Below are positions 28,548-38,009 of a stretch of DNA of 52,550 bases, in pieces. Both the position numbers and the translations under genes were made by a program. The notes beneath the pieces were generated by a model. It was not told the DNA's origin. It worked only from the letters and a program-made list of their open reading frames with translations, and did no database searches. Source of the DNA: Lysobacter sp. ISL-50 (lineage in GTDB: Bacteria; Pseudomonadota; Gammaproteobacteria; Xanthomonadales; Xanthomonadaceae); NCBI RefSeq assembly GCF_018612875.1, contig NZ_JAGGRI010000030.1:1-52550 (forward strand), given 5' to 3'. Each line of letters opens with the position of its first letter. The first letter of the stretch is position 1.

Positions 28548-28564
28548 TCTGGCGGAGAGGGGGG
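28548..28564. repeat. Distal attachment-site repeat (partial tRNA-Ser 3' end)
   Basis: TCTGGCGGAGAGGGGGG, identical over 17 bases to 37218-37234. It corresponds on the minus strand to the last 15 bases of the tRNA including CCA, plus two following bases. Confidence 0.85.
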
Positions 28565-28712
28565 CCGCCATCACCATTCCGCATCGGTCCATATCGGTCC
28601 GCTTTTCGGTTGTAAGTCGTTGTTGTTAAAGAAAAGACGTTCCGCATAAGTCCGTTTCGTTCCGCTATGATCCGCCGCCCAAACATGGGTACAGGCATGG
28701 GTAGGAGAGAGC

Positions 28713-29707
28713 ATGGCGAAAGGAGTACATCGGTCGAGGTCTGCGACGCGTACATCACTAAGGTGTCTGAGGAATGGAAGAACGACGCTCAGGCCGCCCA
28801 ATGGCGGCAATCGTTGAAGGATTACGGACCTAAAGCCGACTTGCCGCTGGAGCATGTGACCGACGCGGTTGTGTTGGCGTGCCTGCGCAAGATTTGGATG
28901 GAGAAGACGGAAACGGCTACGCGGTTGCGCGGGCGCATTGAGCGTATATGGGGGCACGCTCACTATGAAAAGCTGGTCACCGGGGAAAACCCAGCGCGGA
29001 TGAAAGGCCACTTGGAACACGCTCTCCCCAAAGCGTCCAAGATTAAGAAGGTCAAACACCACGCGGCGATGCCCTACGCAGAAGTACCGGCGCTAATGGC
29101 GAAGCTGCGTAAACGCACCGGCCGCTCGGCCAAGGCGTTGCGCTTTACGATTCTGACGGCGGTGCGGACTGAGGAAACCACCGGCTCGGACTGGCGGGAG
29201 TTCGATCTAGACAAGGCGAAATGGGTTATCCCGCCGGAGCGGATGAAAGGCGGCAAGGAGCATGTAGTGCCGTTGGGCGAGGAGGCGTTGGAAATCCTCA
29301 AGTCCTTGCCCAAGAACAAACCACCATTCCAGATGTCCGAAAACACGGTGCTCTATCTGCTGCAAAAGCCGAACAAGCTCAGCTTCCCGCAGTACACGGT
29401 GCATGGATTCCGTTCTTCCTTTCGCGATTGGGCGGCCGAGGAGACCGAGACCGAGAATTTCATTGTTGAAATGGCGTTGGCGCACGTCATCAAGGACAAG
29501 ACCGAGAAGGCGTATCGGCGCGGGCAACTGATCGCAAAGCGCACGGTGTTAATGACGGCCTGGAAATTACTTAAGTGCCGAGCACAAACCCAAGCCGGAA
29601 TAACCTCAAAGGCCGCCCATCGGGCGGCCTTCTCTTATGAGGCGACAGGGCGCGTGCGCCACTTTACGGAGCGGCGACCGGTCGGCGACTGCCGATGCCG
29701 GGTGTAA
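28713..29707 (+). pseudogene. Tyrosine recombinase (P4-type integrase), N-terminal domain deleted
   Basis: The catalytic C-terminal domain is present: TAVRTEE (Arg), the beta-strand Lys region around RMKGGKEHVVPL, HGFRSSFRDWA (HxxR), and LAHVIKDKTEKAYRRG (His and nucleophile Tyr). At 28713 there is an ATG with an excellent AGGAGAG site whose first codons read MAKGVHR, the usual start of P4-like integrases, but this is out of frame with the catalytic part and the arm-binding N-terminal domain (about 80-90 residues) is missing. The catalytic frame is open from 28667. The tail is also odd: a terminator-like hairpin (29609-29634) lies inside the frame, so the true stop seems to have been lost. 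Confidence 0.82.
29609..29634 (+). terminator. Terminator-like hairpin inside the 3' part of the integrase frame
   Basis: AAGGCCGCCC-AT-CGGGCGGCCTT followed by CTCTT. It likely marks the original 3' end of the integrase gene. Confidence 0.7.
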
Positions 29708-29911
29708 CAGTCCCCGGTATTACGCCCCGCTAATAGGTTGCAATAAAAGGTGCAACATCGTTGGCGACCTCAACGGAGCAGACGGCTTTAACGGGGGTGA
29801 CCACGCCCGGGGGCACCTATCTATCCCCCTTGTAATGGGTGTAACTTTGTAACAAACGTCAGCTGAGTATTACGGGTTCGACCTGTTGCAGGAGATATAG
29901 GGGATGGACGA

Positions 29912-30760
29912 GTGAGCAAGAGTACGGACGCCTTGACGGCGTTCCTGAGCAATTGGGAGCAGTTGAAGGAGCGGCGACCGGCGGAAGGGGACTTTGGCAC
30001 CTATGGCTATCCGCTTTCCTACGCGTCTATGGATGAACTTTTCGGCAGGTGGAAGCAGACGCTTGCCACGTTGGATGACAGGGGATACTGGACCACCTCA
30101 CCAGAAGTTGGAATTGCGGACGCGCCACTTGCCGCTCAGTTAAACAACCTCTCGTCCCTTGTTTCATCGGCGGCGTCGAACGGTGTGAGCTGGCTGCTAA
30201 GTGCGCAGTTCCTTGACGTTTCCCACAACGTTCAGTCTCAGCTATCGGCGCTGACACGTCGTCAAGCGAGCCTCAATAAAGAAGTTGCAAAGCTGCTGGC
30301 CGATAGAAGCGCTGAAAGCATGGAGAGTGTCGTTGCGGCTGCGACTGCGGCAAAGAGAATTCTGGACCTTAGTGTTCAGGTTGAGGGCAACGCAAAGCAG
30401 ATCGCTGAAGCGACGACCACGATTGAATCAGCGAATGCGTTGGCAGAGTCGACAAATACACGCCTTGCCACATTGGCGAAGGAAGCGGATGACAATACGA
30501 TCATTGTCAACGAAAGCAAGAGTTCAATAGATAAGTCTAATGTCGAGGTTGCGGAACTCAAAAAGCAGGCCGTTAAGCGAGAAGGTGAACTTGCGAAGCG
30601 CGTAGAGGAAATTGACAAGTTCTTGGCGGATACGGATGAGTCGGCCAAGAAGGCTTATAAGTCGGTCGAAGATGCATTGCGCAAGGTTCGTGACCAGGGA
30701 TTGGCAAAGTCCTTTCCCCCTGCTGCTGACAGTGGGCGAGGGGTGAGAACTAGGGCTTGA
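29912..30760 (+). CDS. Coiled-coil protein, probably truncated at the C-terminus
   Basis: 282 residues from a GTG with a GGAG-rich leader about 10 bases upstream. After a globular N-terminal about 90 residues (Trp/Tyr-rich, WEQLKERRP, MDELFGRWKQTL), residues about 100-265 are almost pure heptad-like coiled coil rich in Ala, Glu, Lys, Ser. The last 14 residues (PPAADSGRGVRTRA) change abruptly to Pro/Arg-rich sequence and the following DNA is high in GC again, so I suspect that a longer gene, perhaps with a membrane domain after the coiled coil, was cut at about 30715. I do not recognise the family. It is island cargo of unknown function. Confidence 0.6.
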   Translation: MSKSTDALTAFLSNWEQLKERRPAEGDFGTYGYPLSYASMDELFGRWKQTLATLDDRGYWTTSPEVGIADAPLAAQLNNLSSLVSSAASNGVSWLLSAQFLDVSHNVQSQLSALTRRQASLNKEVAKLLADRSAESMESVVAAATAAKRILDLSVQVEGNAKQIAEATTTIESANALAESTNTRLATLAKEADDNTIIVNESKSSIDKSNVEVAELKKQAVKREGELAKRVEEIDKFLADTDESAKKAYKSVEDALRKVRDQGLAKSFPPAADSGRGVRTRA

Positions 30761-31267
30761 GTGCGTCGAAATGCGTCGTGGCCGAGGGGTGGGTTCAGCG
30801 GCGCGGCGAACTGGCGGGCCAGGGGTGGAACGGGCTTCGGCATTTGAGTCGAAAGGCGCACAACTAGCGGGAAGGTGTGGCGGGGTCTCGACCGCGCGCC
30901 AGCGACCTCAATGCCGACGCAACCCGACCTACGCGTTCATCTCGTCTACCTGATTTGCGACTCGACTCATGGCCCGCCGGCCGACCACAGCGTCGCTACA
31001 GCTGAGACAGCGGCGCCTCAGCATTGCTCGGGTCGCCTGCTCCCCCAGACCTGCCGACCATGATCGTCGTGGATACCCGTAAAATGCTAAGCGAACCAGA
31101 CAGTGCGCCCTACCGATGAAATGCATACATTTCTTGCGTTGCTGAGAATCAGGCCCCGTACTATTGCCAACAGAGATCAGAGCCACACCGATGCTAGTCA
31201 ATTCCGAATCTCCGTGACTGTTCAGTCCATGGAATGCGTTAACTGTTATGCCATCTAGAGGTTTGTC
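30761..31267. other. Gene-free junction region inside the island
   Basis: About 500 bases of mixed composition: GC-rich to about 31050, then AT-richer. Short frames on both strands lack ribosome binding sites and familiar domains. It probably contains the junction of an old deletion or insertion and the promoter of the Rhs gene. Confidence 0.45.
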
Positions 31268-34200
31268 ATGCGCAAATGGATGTTGCTTTTAGCTCTGGCC
31301 CTGGGTTTTTCGAATACTGTCCAGGCCGCTGGGAACTGCACCCCCGCAACAGACGACTGCCTGCCAATAAAATTCACAGCATGGTGTTTCGCCGCAGGCG
31401 CAAACTGCCAGGGGGGTAAGCCCGCAAAAAGCTGTCCCGAGCAGTCGGGGAGCGGGGAAGGATATCGAACCGGAGATGAGGCCATAGGGTGGGCGCTCAA
31501 TACATATAAAATGTGCGAAGGATTTACCGGTGGTACTGCCGCCCGGTCAGGGGCGGAGAGCTTTAGTGATCAGGGTATTTGGCCGGAGCCAACCGGCCGC
31601 CAACAAAATTGGGCCCTGACGTTGAGCAGCGGAAGTGGAAACCCAATCACGTACCTCGTTGGAAACGGTGGAAGTCGCTATTTTTTTGTCCTCCCGGTTT
31701 CAATCTGGACTATGGTTTCGACGGAAAAGTAAGCATATGTCTCCGCAGAAAGCCCGCTGTTAATCCAAAGAACTTGGGCTGTTGTTCAACTGATGATTTG
31801 GGGCGAATGCAAGGAAACCCGATCAATGTCGGGGCCGGAAACAAAGTTCAGATCGAAGAGGATTACTTAGGGTCGGGCACCTTCCCCCTAGAGTTCAAAC
31901 GAACCTACAACAGCCTTTACATTCCTAACGTCTCAAGTTTCGGCAATCGCTGGAGCGGAACCTATGATCGGCAGATCTTTTTCCGACCAGGGTTGAGTGC
32001 TGCAACGGCAGTCCGATCAGACGGCCGGGTATTCAAATTCACGCAGAACGGCAGCGCCTTTATAGGCGATCCCGATGTTCCCGACCGACTTCAACAGACG
32101 CTGGACGCCGCCGGCAATTTAGTTGGCTGGGAGTACGACAGAGCGGACAATACGCGCGAGCAGTACGACGCCGGAGGGAAGCTCATCGCCGAGACTGATA
32201 TCAACGGGCAGTCGCACTACCTTATTTATAGCGATACGGCTACCCATTATTCGATTGCCCCCTATCCGGGAATGCTGATTGCCGTAAGGGACTCGCGAGG
32301 ACGAGAAATCAGGTTCAGCTACGACGGAAAAGTTCGTCTAGCATCCATGACCGACCCAAGCGGTAAAACAATCGAATACGGCTACGATGTGAATGGCAAC
32401 CTAGTCACCCGGAAGGCTCAGGACGGAAGCGTTCGCGAGTACAAGTACAACGAGCCCGACAACCGCGGCACTCAAAGTCTCCCGTACGCGCTTACCAGCA
32501 TTATCGGAGAAGACGGGGCGCGTTTCGCAACATTCAAATACGACAACGATGGCCGCGCGAGTTCCACCGAGCACATGGCGAACGCCGACAAGGTGTCTGT
32601 GTCTTATGGAGCAAACAACACTGCGATTGTTACCGACGCCCTAGGCGCAAGCCGCACGTTCACGTTCACAAAAACCTACGATGTGTTTCGTCTGACTTCG
32701 GTTCAAGAGCCGTGCCCGGCCTGTGTCGGCGGCACCGGCTCGAGAATACTAACGCTGGATGTCAACGGCTACAAAGATAAGTCCATTGATCTGGCGGGAG
32801 TAATCACCGATTTCGACTACGACGCAAATGGCCTAGAGATTAAACGGGTCGATGCAGTGAACGACGCGAGCGCAAAACGAACGATCGAAACTACGTGGCA
32901 TACGACGGCACGTGTTCCTACGCAGAAGCTGGTCAAGAATGCTGCCGGCGCGGTGGTCAGCAAGAGCACCTGGAGCTATAACTCGCGCGGCCAAGTATTG
33001 GTCTATTCGGAAGTAGACCCCGACACGAGCGCTATCCGCTTTACAACCACGACCTACTGCGAACAAGCCGATATCGACGCAGGCGAGTGCCCGCTACTAG
33101 GTCTCGTCACTTCCGTCGATGGCCCGCGTTCCGACGTAGTAGACAAGACTATTTATAGTTACTACCAGAGCGATGCGGTCGGCTGCACAGCGAGCCCGGC
33201 GAACTGCGCTTATCGCAAAGGTGATCTATGGAAGATTACTAACGCGTTGTCCCAGGTCATAACCGAGAACACACGGTACGACGGCGCCGGGCGCATCGCT
33301 TCCGCCAAAGACATTAACGGGGTGATGACCGATTTCGAATACGGTGATCGAGGTTGGTTGTCCGCGCGCAAAGTACGTGGCGCTGACGACAGTTCCGAGG
33401 CCGATGACGCGGTCACTCGTTACGATTATTTCCCAACGGGCTTTGTCAAGAAGATTACCCAGGCGGACGGTTCATTTATTGTGTACGGTTACGATGCAGC
33501 ACACCGGCTCACGAGCATTAACGACAGTCTGGGCAACAGCATCACGTACACGCTTAACGGTATTGGCCGCCGCATCAAGGAAGAGACAAAAGATGCGGGC
33601 GGCGCACTTCGTCGTTTGCTGTCGCGTGGGTATAACATCGCGGGACAGTTAGAGTCAGTCACGTCGGCCTACGGCCGCACGACCATTTACGCACCCGATC
33701 AAAACGGCCGGGACGATGTCACCGTTGATGCGCTTGGTCGAAAAACTGATACCGATTACGATCCGCTCTCGCGAATTAGCAAGATCGTTCAAGACGTTGG
33801 CGGGGTTGGCGCGAAATCTGAGTTTAAATTTGATGCGCTCGACCGGGCGATCTCGGTCACTGACCCGAAGAGTTTGGTTACAACGTACACCTACAATGGA
33901 CTCGGCGATCGCGTGAAGATTAAGAGCCCGGACACCGGAGAAAGCTTCTTCACGTTCGACTCGGCAGGAAATCGCAAAACCGAAACAGATGCGCGTGGCA
34001 TCACACGAACCTATCTATATGATGCACTGAATCGGCCAGTAGCTATATCGTTTCCGACCGCCAGCTTAAATATCGCTTACGAGTACGATACGGGTCAACA
34101 AGGTTGCGACCTGGATGAGCGCTTCAGTCGGGGCCGTCTCACGAAGATAACTGACAGCAGCGGAGTAACCGGCTATTGCTACGACCAGTTCGGCCGCGTT

Positions 34201-35829
34201 ACTCAAAAGCGTCAATTGATCAATGGGAATAATTTTGCCGTTCGATACGGCTATACCCTTTCCGGGCGCCTCAAGTCGATCACCTACCCGGACGGCTCTG
34301 TTGTGGACTATGTGCGAGACGGTCAATCGCGCATTACGCAGATCAGCGTGCGGCGTGGGGGTAGCGCTCAGTCCGAAATCGTAGTCAACCAAGCCGCCTA
34401 TTATCCGTTTGGGCAAAGTGCGGGGTGGATCTACGGCAACAGTCGCCAGATGACCCGCGTTGTGGATCTCGACTACCGAGTTGCCCAGGTAAAAGACGCT
34501 GCGGCTGGCGGTCTATCGGCTAGCCTTGATTTTGACTGGGTCGGCAACGTGACCAAGTTAAATCAGAACGACTCCGTGACTCCAACTGTTACCTTCGATT
34601 ATGACGGGCTTAACCGACTGACGGCACTGAGGGATGGGCCGAGTCAGGCGCCCATCGAGGCTTATGGCTATGACGCCACAGGTAATCGTCTCAACATGAC
34701 GACTGCCGCAGGCACGCAAAATTACACTTATCCCGCTACGAGTCATTTGCTGACACAAATCGGAAGTACCAGCGCTCGCGCCTACGACGCCAACGGCAAC
34801 ACGACCCAGATCGACGTTAATAGTTTCGTCTACAACGACTTGGGACGCCGTAGTGAAGTTAAGCAAGTCGGAGTGTCTAAGGCGCGCTACACATACAATG
34901 CAAAGGGCGAGCAGGTTGCGCGCACCGCTGGAGCGACTACGCGCTACAAAGTATTTGGCGAGAACGGCTTGTGGCTCGGCATGTACGACGAGACTGGTAA
35001 AGCGATGCAACAAGTCATTTGGCTCGATGATCTGCCTGTGGGGCTTTTGGCTGAAGGAAGAGAAGGTGGGCTACAGCTTAGTTACATCGAGCCCGATCAT
35101 CTCGGGACTCCACGCGTCGTTGTTGATTCCGCTCGAAATGTTCCTGTCTGGACCTGGGATTTGAAGAGCGAAGCGTTCGGCAGCACTGCGCCGAATCAAG
35201 ATCCCGATCAAGACGGAACTACGCTCGTCCTAGATATGCGGTTCCCGGGACAGCAGTATGACTCCATAAGTGACCTAAATTACAACTATTTCCGCGACTA
35301 TGATCCAAGCGTCGGAAGATACGTGCAAAGCGATCCAATCGGGCTGATTGGGGGCGTTTCTACTTATGCTTATGTTCTAAGCAATCCCTCGATCTGGACC
35401 GATCCCAAGGGGTTGTTTGTTGTAACAAATGGAAATGGCAGTTCATGCGAGGGCGCCATCGGTATCACGACCTGTGATGGCAACGGAAATCTCGAAGTTA
35501 GAAACTGCAATGGAACCTGTACAAGTGCCTGCACCGCGATGCATGAAAATAATCATGCACGATTTTTGGGGACAAGATTCCCTGGCGGCTGCAAAGACAA
35601 GCCTAAAGGCGCATCGCCATGGCCAGAAGAATTGGCTTATGACCAGTACGTACTGTTAAGTGCGGAAACAGAATGCAAAGCGTGGGCCGAAACAATGAGT
35701 TGCCTGAAATTGTTGGAAAGCGCGTTGGCGACCGGTTGCGATACAAAATGCAGAAGCGATATCGAGTCCATGAAGAACGGCTACAAATATTGGAGAAAAT
35801 ACTACAAATGCGCAGCCTACTCATATTAA
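31268..35829 (+). CDS. Secreted Rhs/YD-repeat polymorphic toxin with zincin-like C-terminus, frame broken at U7
   Basis: Read across a -1 shift at 31681-31687 it encodes about 1520 residues. Sec signal (MRKWMLLLALALGF...VQA), a Cys-rich N-terminal domain, then GNPINVGAGNK and FKRTYNS (DUF6531-like Rhs start), many YD repeats, and the Rhs core end (YVQSDPIGLIGG, WTDPKGLF). After the core a different about 140-residue Cys-rich domain carries HENNH (codons at 35542-35556), an HExxH zinc protease-like motif, with Glu candidates downstream for a third ligand. As known for Rhs toxins, the shell would encapsulate and deliver the variable tip. Without frameshifting the upstream frame stops after 154 residues (31732) and the Rhs part lacks a start. 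Toxin activity is inferred. Confidence 0.82.
31681..31687 (+). other. U UUU UUU heptamer at the frame junction of the Rhs gene
   Basis: In the signal-peptide frame the codons are TAT-TTT-TTT-GTC, so the seven T form X-XXY-YYZ in canonical -1 slippage phase. Slipping gives TTT-TTT-TGT and continues into the Rhs frame (FF-CPPGFN). Eight T would restore one frame. It can be a programmed frameshift, a phase-variable tract, a mutation or a sequencing error. Confidence 0.7.
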
Positions 35830-36107
35830 TGCTTGCCGCACTTTCATCTACCTCCTGCGCCAAGGAGGTGGGCGAATGCAAACAGAGCCATGGTGAAGAT
35901 AAAATAATTCCGGCTCAAGTGGTAAAGCGACTGCAATCTGACCTTAAAGACCAAAAGTTAATAGACCGGAAGGAGTGTCAAGACGAGGTGGTTTGGCTAG
36001 CGATTCCTGCAAGTCAACCGGTTGATAAACCGCGTCCAGTAGGAATCGGGCGACTTGTTGTCTTCAATAAGAAAACGAAAGAGGTTCTTGTCGTGCAAGG
36101 CCAGTGA
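35808..36107 (+). CDS. Candidate immunity lipoprotein for the Rhs toxin
   Basis: A 99-residue protein beginning MRSLLILMLAALSS, followed by Thr-Ser-Cys, a signal peptide with a lipobox-like end (weaker than consensus at -3). The mature part is small and hydrophilic with one further Cys pair (GECKQ, RKECQ) and a C-terminal beta-like GRLVVFNKKTKEVLVVQ. It starts inside the last 22 bases of the Rhs gene in another frame, with GGAGAAAAT upstream, so expression is tied to the toxin. Position directly after the variable toxin tip is the standard place for an Rhs immunity gene; a periplasm-facing lipoprotein would fit a toxin acting there. Function is inferred from position. Confidence 0.62.
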   Translation: MRSLLILMLAALSSTSCAKEVGECKQSHGEDKIIPAQVVKRLQSDLKDQKLIDRKECQDEVVWLAIPASQPVDKPRPVGIGRLVVFNKKTKEVLVVQGQ

Positions 36108-36148
36108 GAGCTTGGAGTCTAGACGCACTTCCCAAGTCACGCCTATTG

Positions 36149-36177
36149 CAGTAAGGCCCGCGTTGCGGGCCTTACTG
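36149..36177 (+). terminator. Hairpin after the toxin-immunity pair
   Basis: CAGTAAGGCCCGC with its complement GCGGGCCTTACTG around a short loop; strong stem without a clear T run. It sits about 40 bases after the lipoprotein stop. Confidence 0.6.
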
Positions 36178-36252
36178 CGTAAGGTGAAGGCTAAATACGA
36201 TACGCATCTAACCAAATGCCGTTTCTGGTTGAATTTTCGTGAGACAACTGCA

Positions 36253-36579
36253 ATGGCAAAAGTGATTGATGAATTTACTGATGTCTCGCTTGAGGTCGGC
36301 CATATCTACTACGTCGTGGCCTATTCGGATCGCGACCTGAGATATCCCCTGGTCGAGACGGTGCGCTACATCGAGAGGAAACACCTAGACAGCGGTGAAC
36401 TGGTCGCCTTCTTTGAGAATCTGACCGTTACAGAGGATCGAGTGTTTTTTATCGTTGACGGCGGCCTTCAAAATTTATTGCACGATGAAGAAACGTTGAT
36501 CGCGGAACTTCGCCGTAGCTTTGTCGGCGCGGAGGGAGTTGCCTCCTTCACGGGTGCTCGCAAGTGCACAAGTAACTAA
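36253..36579 (+). CDS. Hypothetical protein, 108 residues
   Basis: Acidic soluble protein from the ATG at 36253 (MAKVIDEFTDVSLEVGH). It contains alternating aromatic/beta-like segments (IYYVVAYSDRD, VFFIVDGGLQNLL). I do not recognise a family. The frame is open further upstream but crosses the hairpin at 36149 and lacks a convincing start there. Following a toxin-immunity pair, it could be a second or orphan immunity protein, but nothing in the sequence proves this. Confidence 0.5.
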   Translation: MAKVIDEFTDVSLEVGHIYYVVAYSDRDLRYPLVETVRYIERKHLDSGELVAFFENLTVTEDRVFFIVDGGLQNLLHDEETLIAELRRSFVGAEGVASFTGARKCTSN

Positions 36580-36832
36580 CCCAACTCGTACCGGAGAAAT
36601 CGCACGACTTCCTCGCCCAGCCAATCATTAAGGCGCCGGAAGCGGGCTTGCAGCGGCATCAGCTCATTGCGGGCGAACACACGAGCGCCCTTTTCCGCGT
36701 CGCCGAATCCGCCAGTATTGTTCGGCGGCATGCCCAGCAACTGCGGCGGCACGCGGTGCGCGGCCAGAATGTCATCCCGCGTCGCGCCCTTGATGCCCCC
36801 AGGAACTCATCCTTCGCCGCAACTTCGCTGGT
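36576..36832 (-). pseudogene. C-terminal fragment of a P2-type phage portal protein, frameshifted
   Basis: On the minus strand, TSEVAAKDEFL (about 36800-36832) is followed after a one-base frame change near 36795 by GIKGATRDDILAAHRVPPQL, PNNTGGFGDAEK and LNDWLGEEVVRF, then a stop at 36576-36578. This series is characteristic of the C-terminus of P2/gpQ-like portal proteins of tailed phages. The rest of the gene is gone; a stop precedes the fragment in its first frame. It is a relic of a former prophage at this site. Confidence 0.8.
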
Positions 36833-36929
36833 GCCGGCTCTGCGCCTTCCTTATTTGGCTGCGGCGGTACAACGCCGTTCGCACCGATCCCCGGCGGCGC
36901 CGAACGCTGGCTGCTTCCTGGCGGGAGGC

Positions 36930-37154
36930 ATGATTGCGGTCGCACAACGGCGCATGCCGGCAAATGAACGGCTGCTGCGGCGGCAAGAGGTAGAACACCG
37001 AGTGGGCCTGAAGAAGTCGGCCATTTACCAGCGCATCGCAAAAGGGGCCTTTCCGGTCCCAGTTCCCGACGAAGACGGCACGAATGTGCGTTGGCTGGAG
37101 TCGGAAATTCGGGCCTACATTGCGGCTAGAAAACGCGCTCGAGATGCTGGGTAA
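36930..37154 (+). CDS. AlpA-family DNA-binding regulator
   Basis: 74 residues from ATG 36930 (GGGAGG just upstream); an alternative ATG is at 36954. The fold is the small winged helix-turn-helix of AlpA/MerR-like phage regulators: LLRRQEVEHRVGLKKSAIYQ forms the HTH, followed by the F-P-x-P turn (GAFPVPVP) and WLESEIRAYIAAR. AlpA proteins control integrase or excision genes of P4-like elements. It sits next to the tRNA-proximal attachment site, consistent with an island origin. Confidence 0.82.
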   Translation: MIAVAQRRMPANERLLRRQEVEHRVGLKKSAIYQRIAKGAFPVPVPDEDGTNVRWLESEIRAYIAARKRARDAG

Positions 37155-37181
37155 AGTAATGGGTACGGAAGTCTAGAAAAG

Positions 37182-37212
37182 AAAAAAGCCCCTGAAAAAC
37201 AGGGGCTTTTTC
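37182..37212 (-). terminator. Terminator now serving tRNA-Ser(CGA); bidirectional
   Basis: A-tract, AGCCCCTG-AAAAA-CAGGGGCT stem, T-tract. It lies 7 bases beyond the tRNA 3' end on the minus strand and also ends the AlpA-like gene on the plus strand. It is island DNA if the attachment-site reading is right. Confidence 0.88.
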
Positions 37213-37217
37213 TTTGG

Positions 37218-37310
<93 letters not shown>

Positions 37311-37475
37311 GGGTGCAGTGAGCCGCGAATGATACGGGGTGGCGCGGCCGACCACAAGCGGCCGCCGCCGGGTTTCCGCCGCGTCCGCCCGCCGATCCGC
37401 CCGGCCGCGGCCAAGCCCGCGCGCGCGGCTCGGGGCTACACTAATCGCCCCCTTCGCAAACCACGGTCGCGCCCC

Positions 37476-37880
37476 ATGTCCGAAATCCTGGTCCCGGTGT
37501 CCTTCGGCGAACTGCTGGACAAGATCTCGATCCTGCAGATCAAGTCCGAGCGCATGAGCGACGAAGCCAAGCTGGCCAACGTGCGCAACGAGCTGACCGC
37601 GCTGGAGCGGACCTGGATGGCGCACCCGGCCGCCGGCAGCGACATCGTCCGCCTGCGCGCCGAGCTCAAGGCCGTCAACGAGCGCCTGTGGGTGATCGAG
37701 GACGACATCCGCATCAAGGAAAAGGCGCAGGAGTTCGACGCCGAGTTCATCCGCCTGGCGCGTTCGGTCTATGTCGAGAACGACGTGCGCGCCCGGGTCA
37801 AGAAAGAGATCAACCTGGCGCTGGGCTCGACCTACGTGGAAGAGAAGTCCTACCAGGACTACGGCACCGGCGCGTTCTGA
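37476..37880 (+). CDS. DUF6165-like protein
   Basis: 134 residues from ATG 37476 (MSEILVPVSFGELLDKI). It is a mostly helical, charged protein with a conserved-looking core (LQIKSERMSDEAKLANVRNE, LWVIEDDIRIKE). I recall this as the DUF6165 family of uncharacterised proteobacterial proteins; no catalytic motif is visible. The open frame continues upstream to 37329 but that part is Arg/Pro-rich and lacks homology-like character. The gene lies alone on the plus strand after the tRNA. Confidence 0.7.
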   Translation: MSEILVPVSFGELLDKISILQIKSERMSDEAKLANVRNELTALERTWMAHPAAGSDIVRLRAELKAVNERLWVIEDDIRIKEKAQEFDAEFIRLARSVYVENDVRARVKKEINLALGSTYVEEKSYQDYGTGAF

Positions 37881-38009
37881 CCAACCCCGCCGACGTAGCC
37901 TCCAGCCGTATGGCCGATTCCAAACCGCGCCCCGCCGGCGCTGGCTGTACGACGATCTGCTCGCCTGGCTGTGCCCGGGCGGGCTGTTGCTGACGGCGCT
38001 GGCCCTGCG

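Noticed and set aside
28124-28758. Minus-strand 212-codon frame upstream of the PP2C gene
   Set aside because: It crosses the terminator and the attachment repeat and has no domain or ribosome binding site, so it is not a gene.
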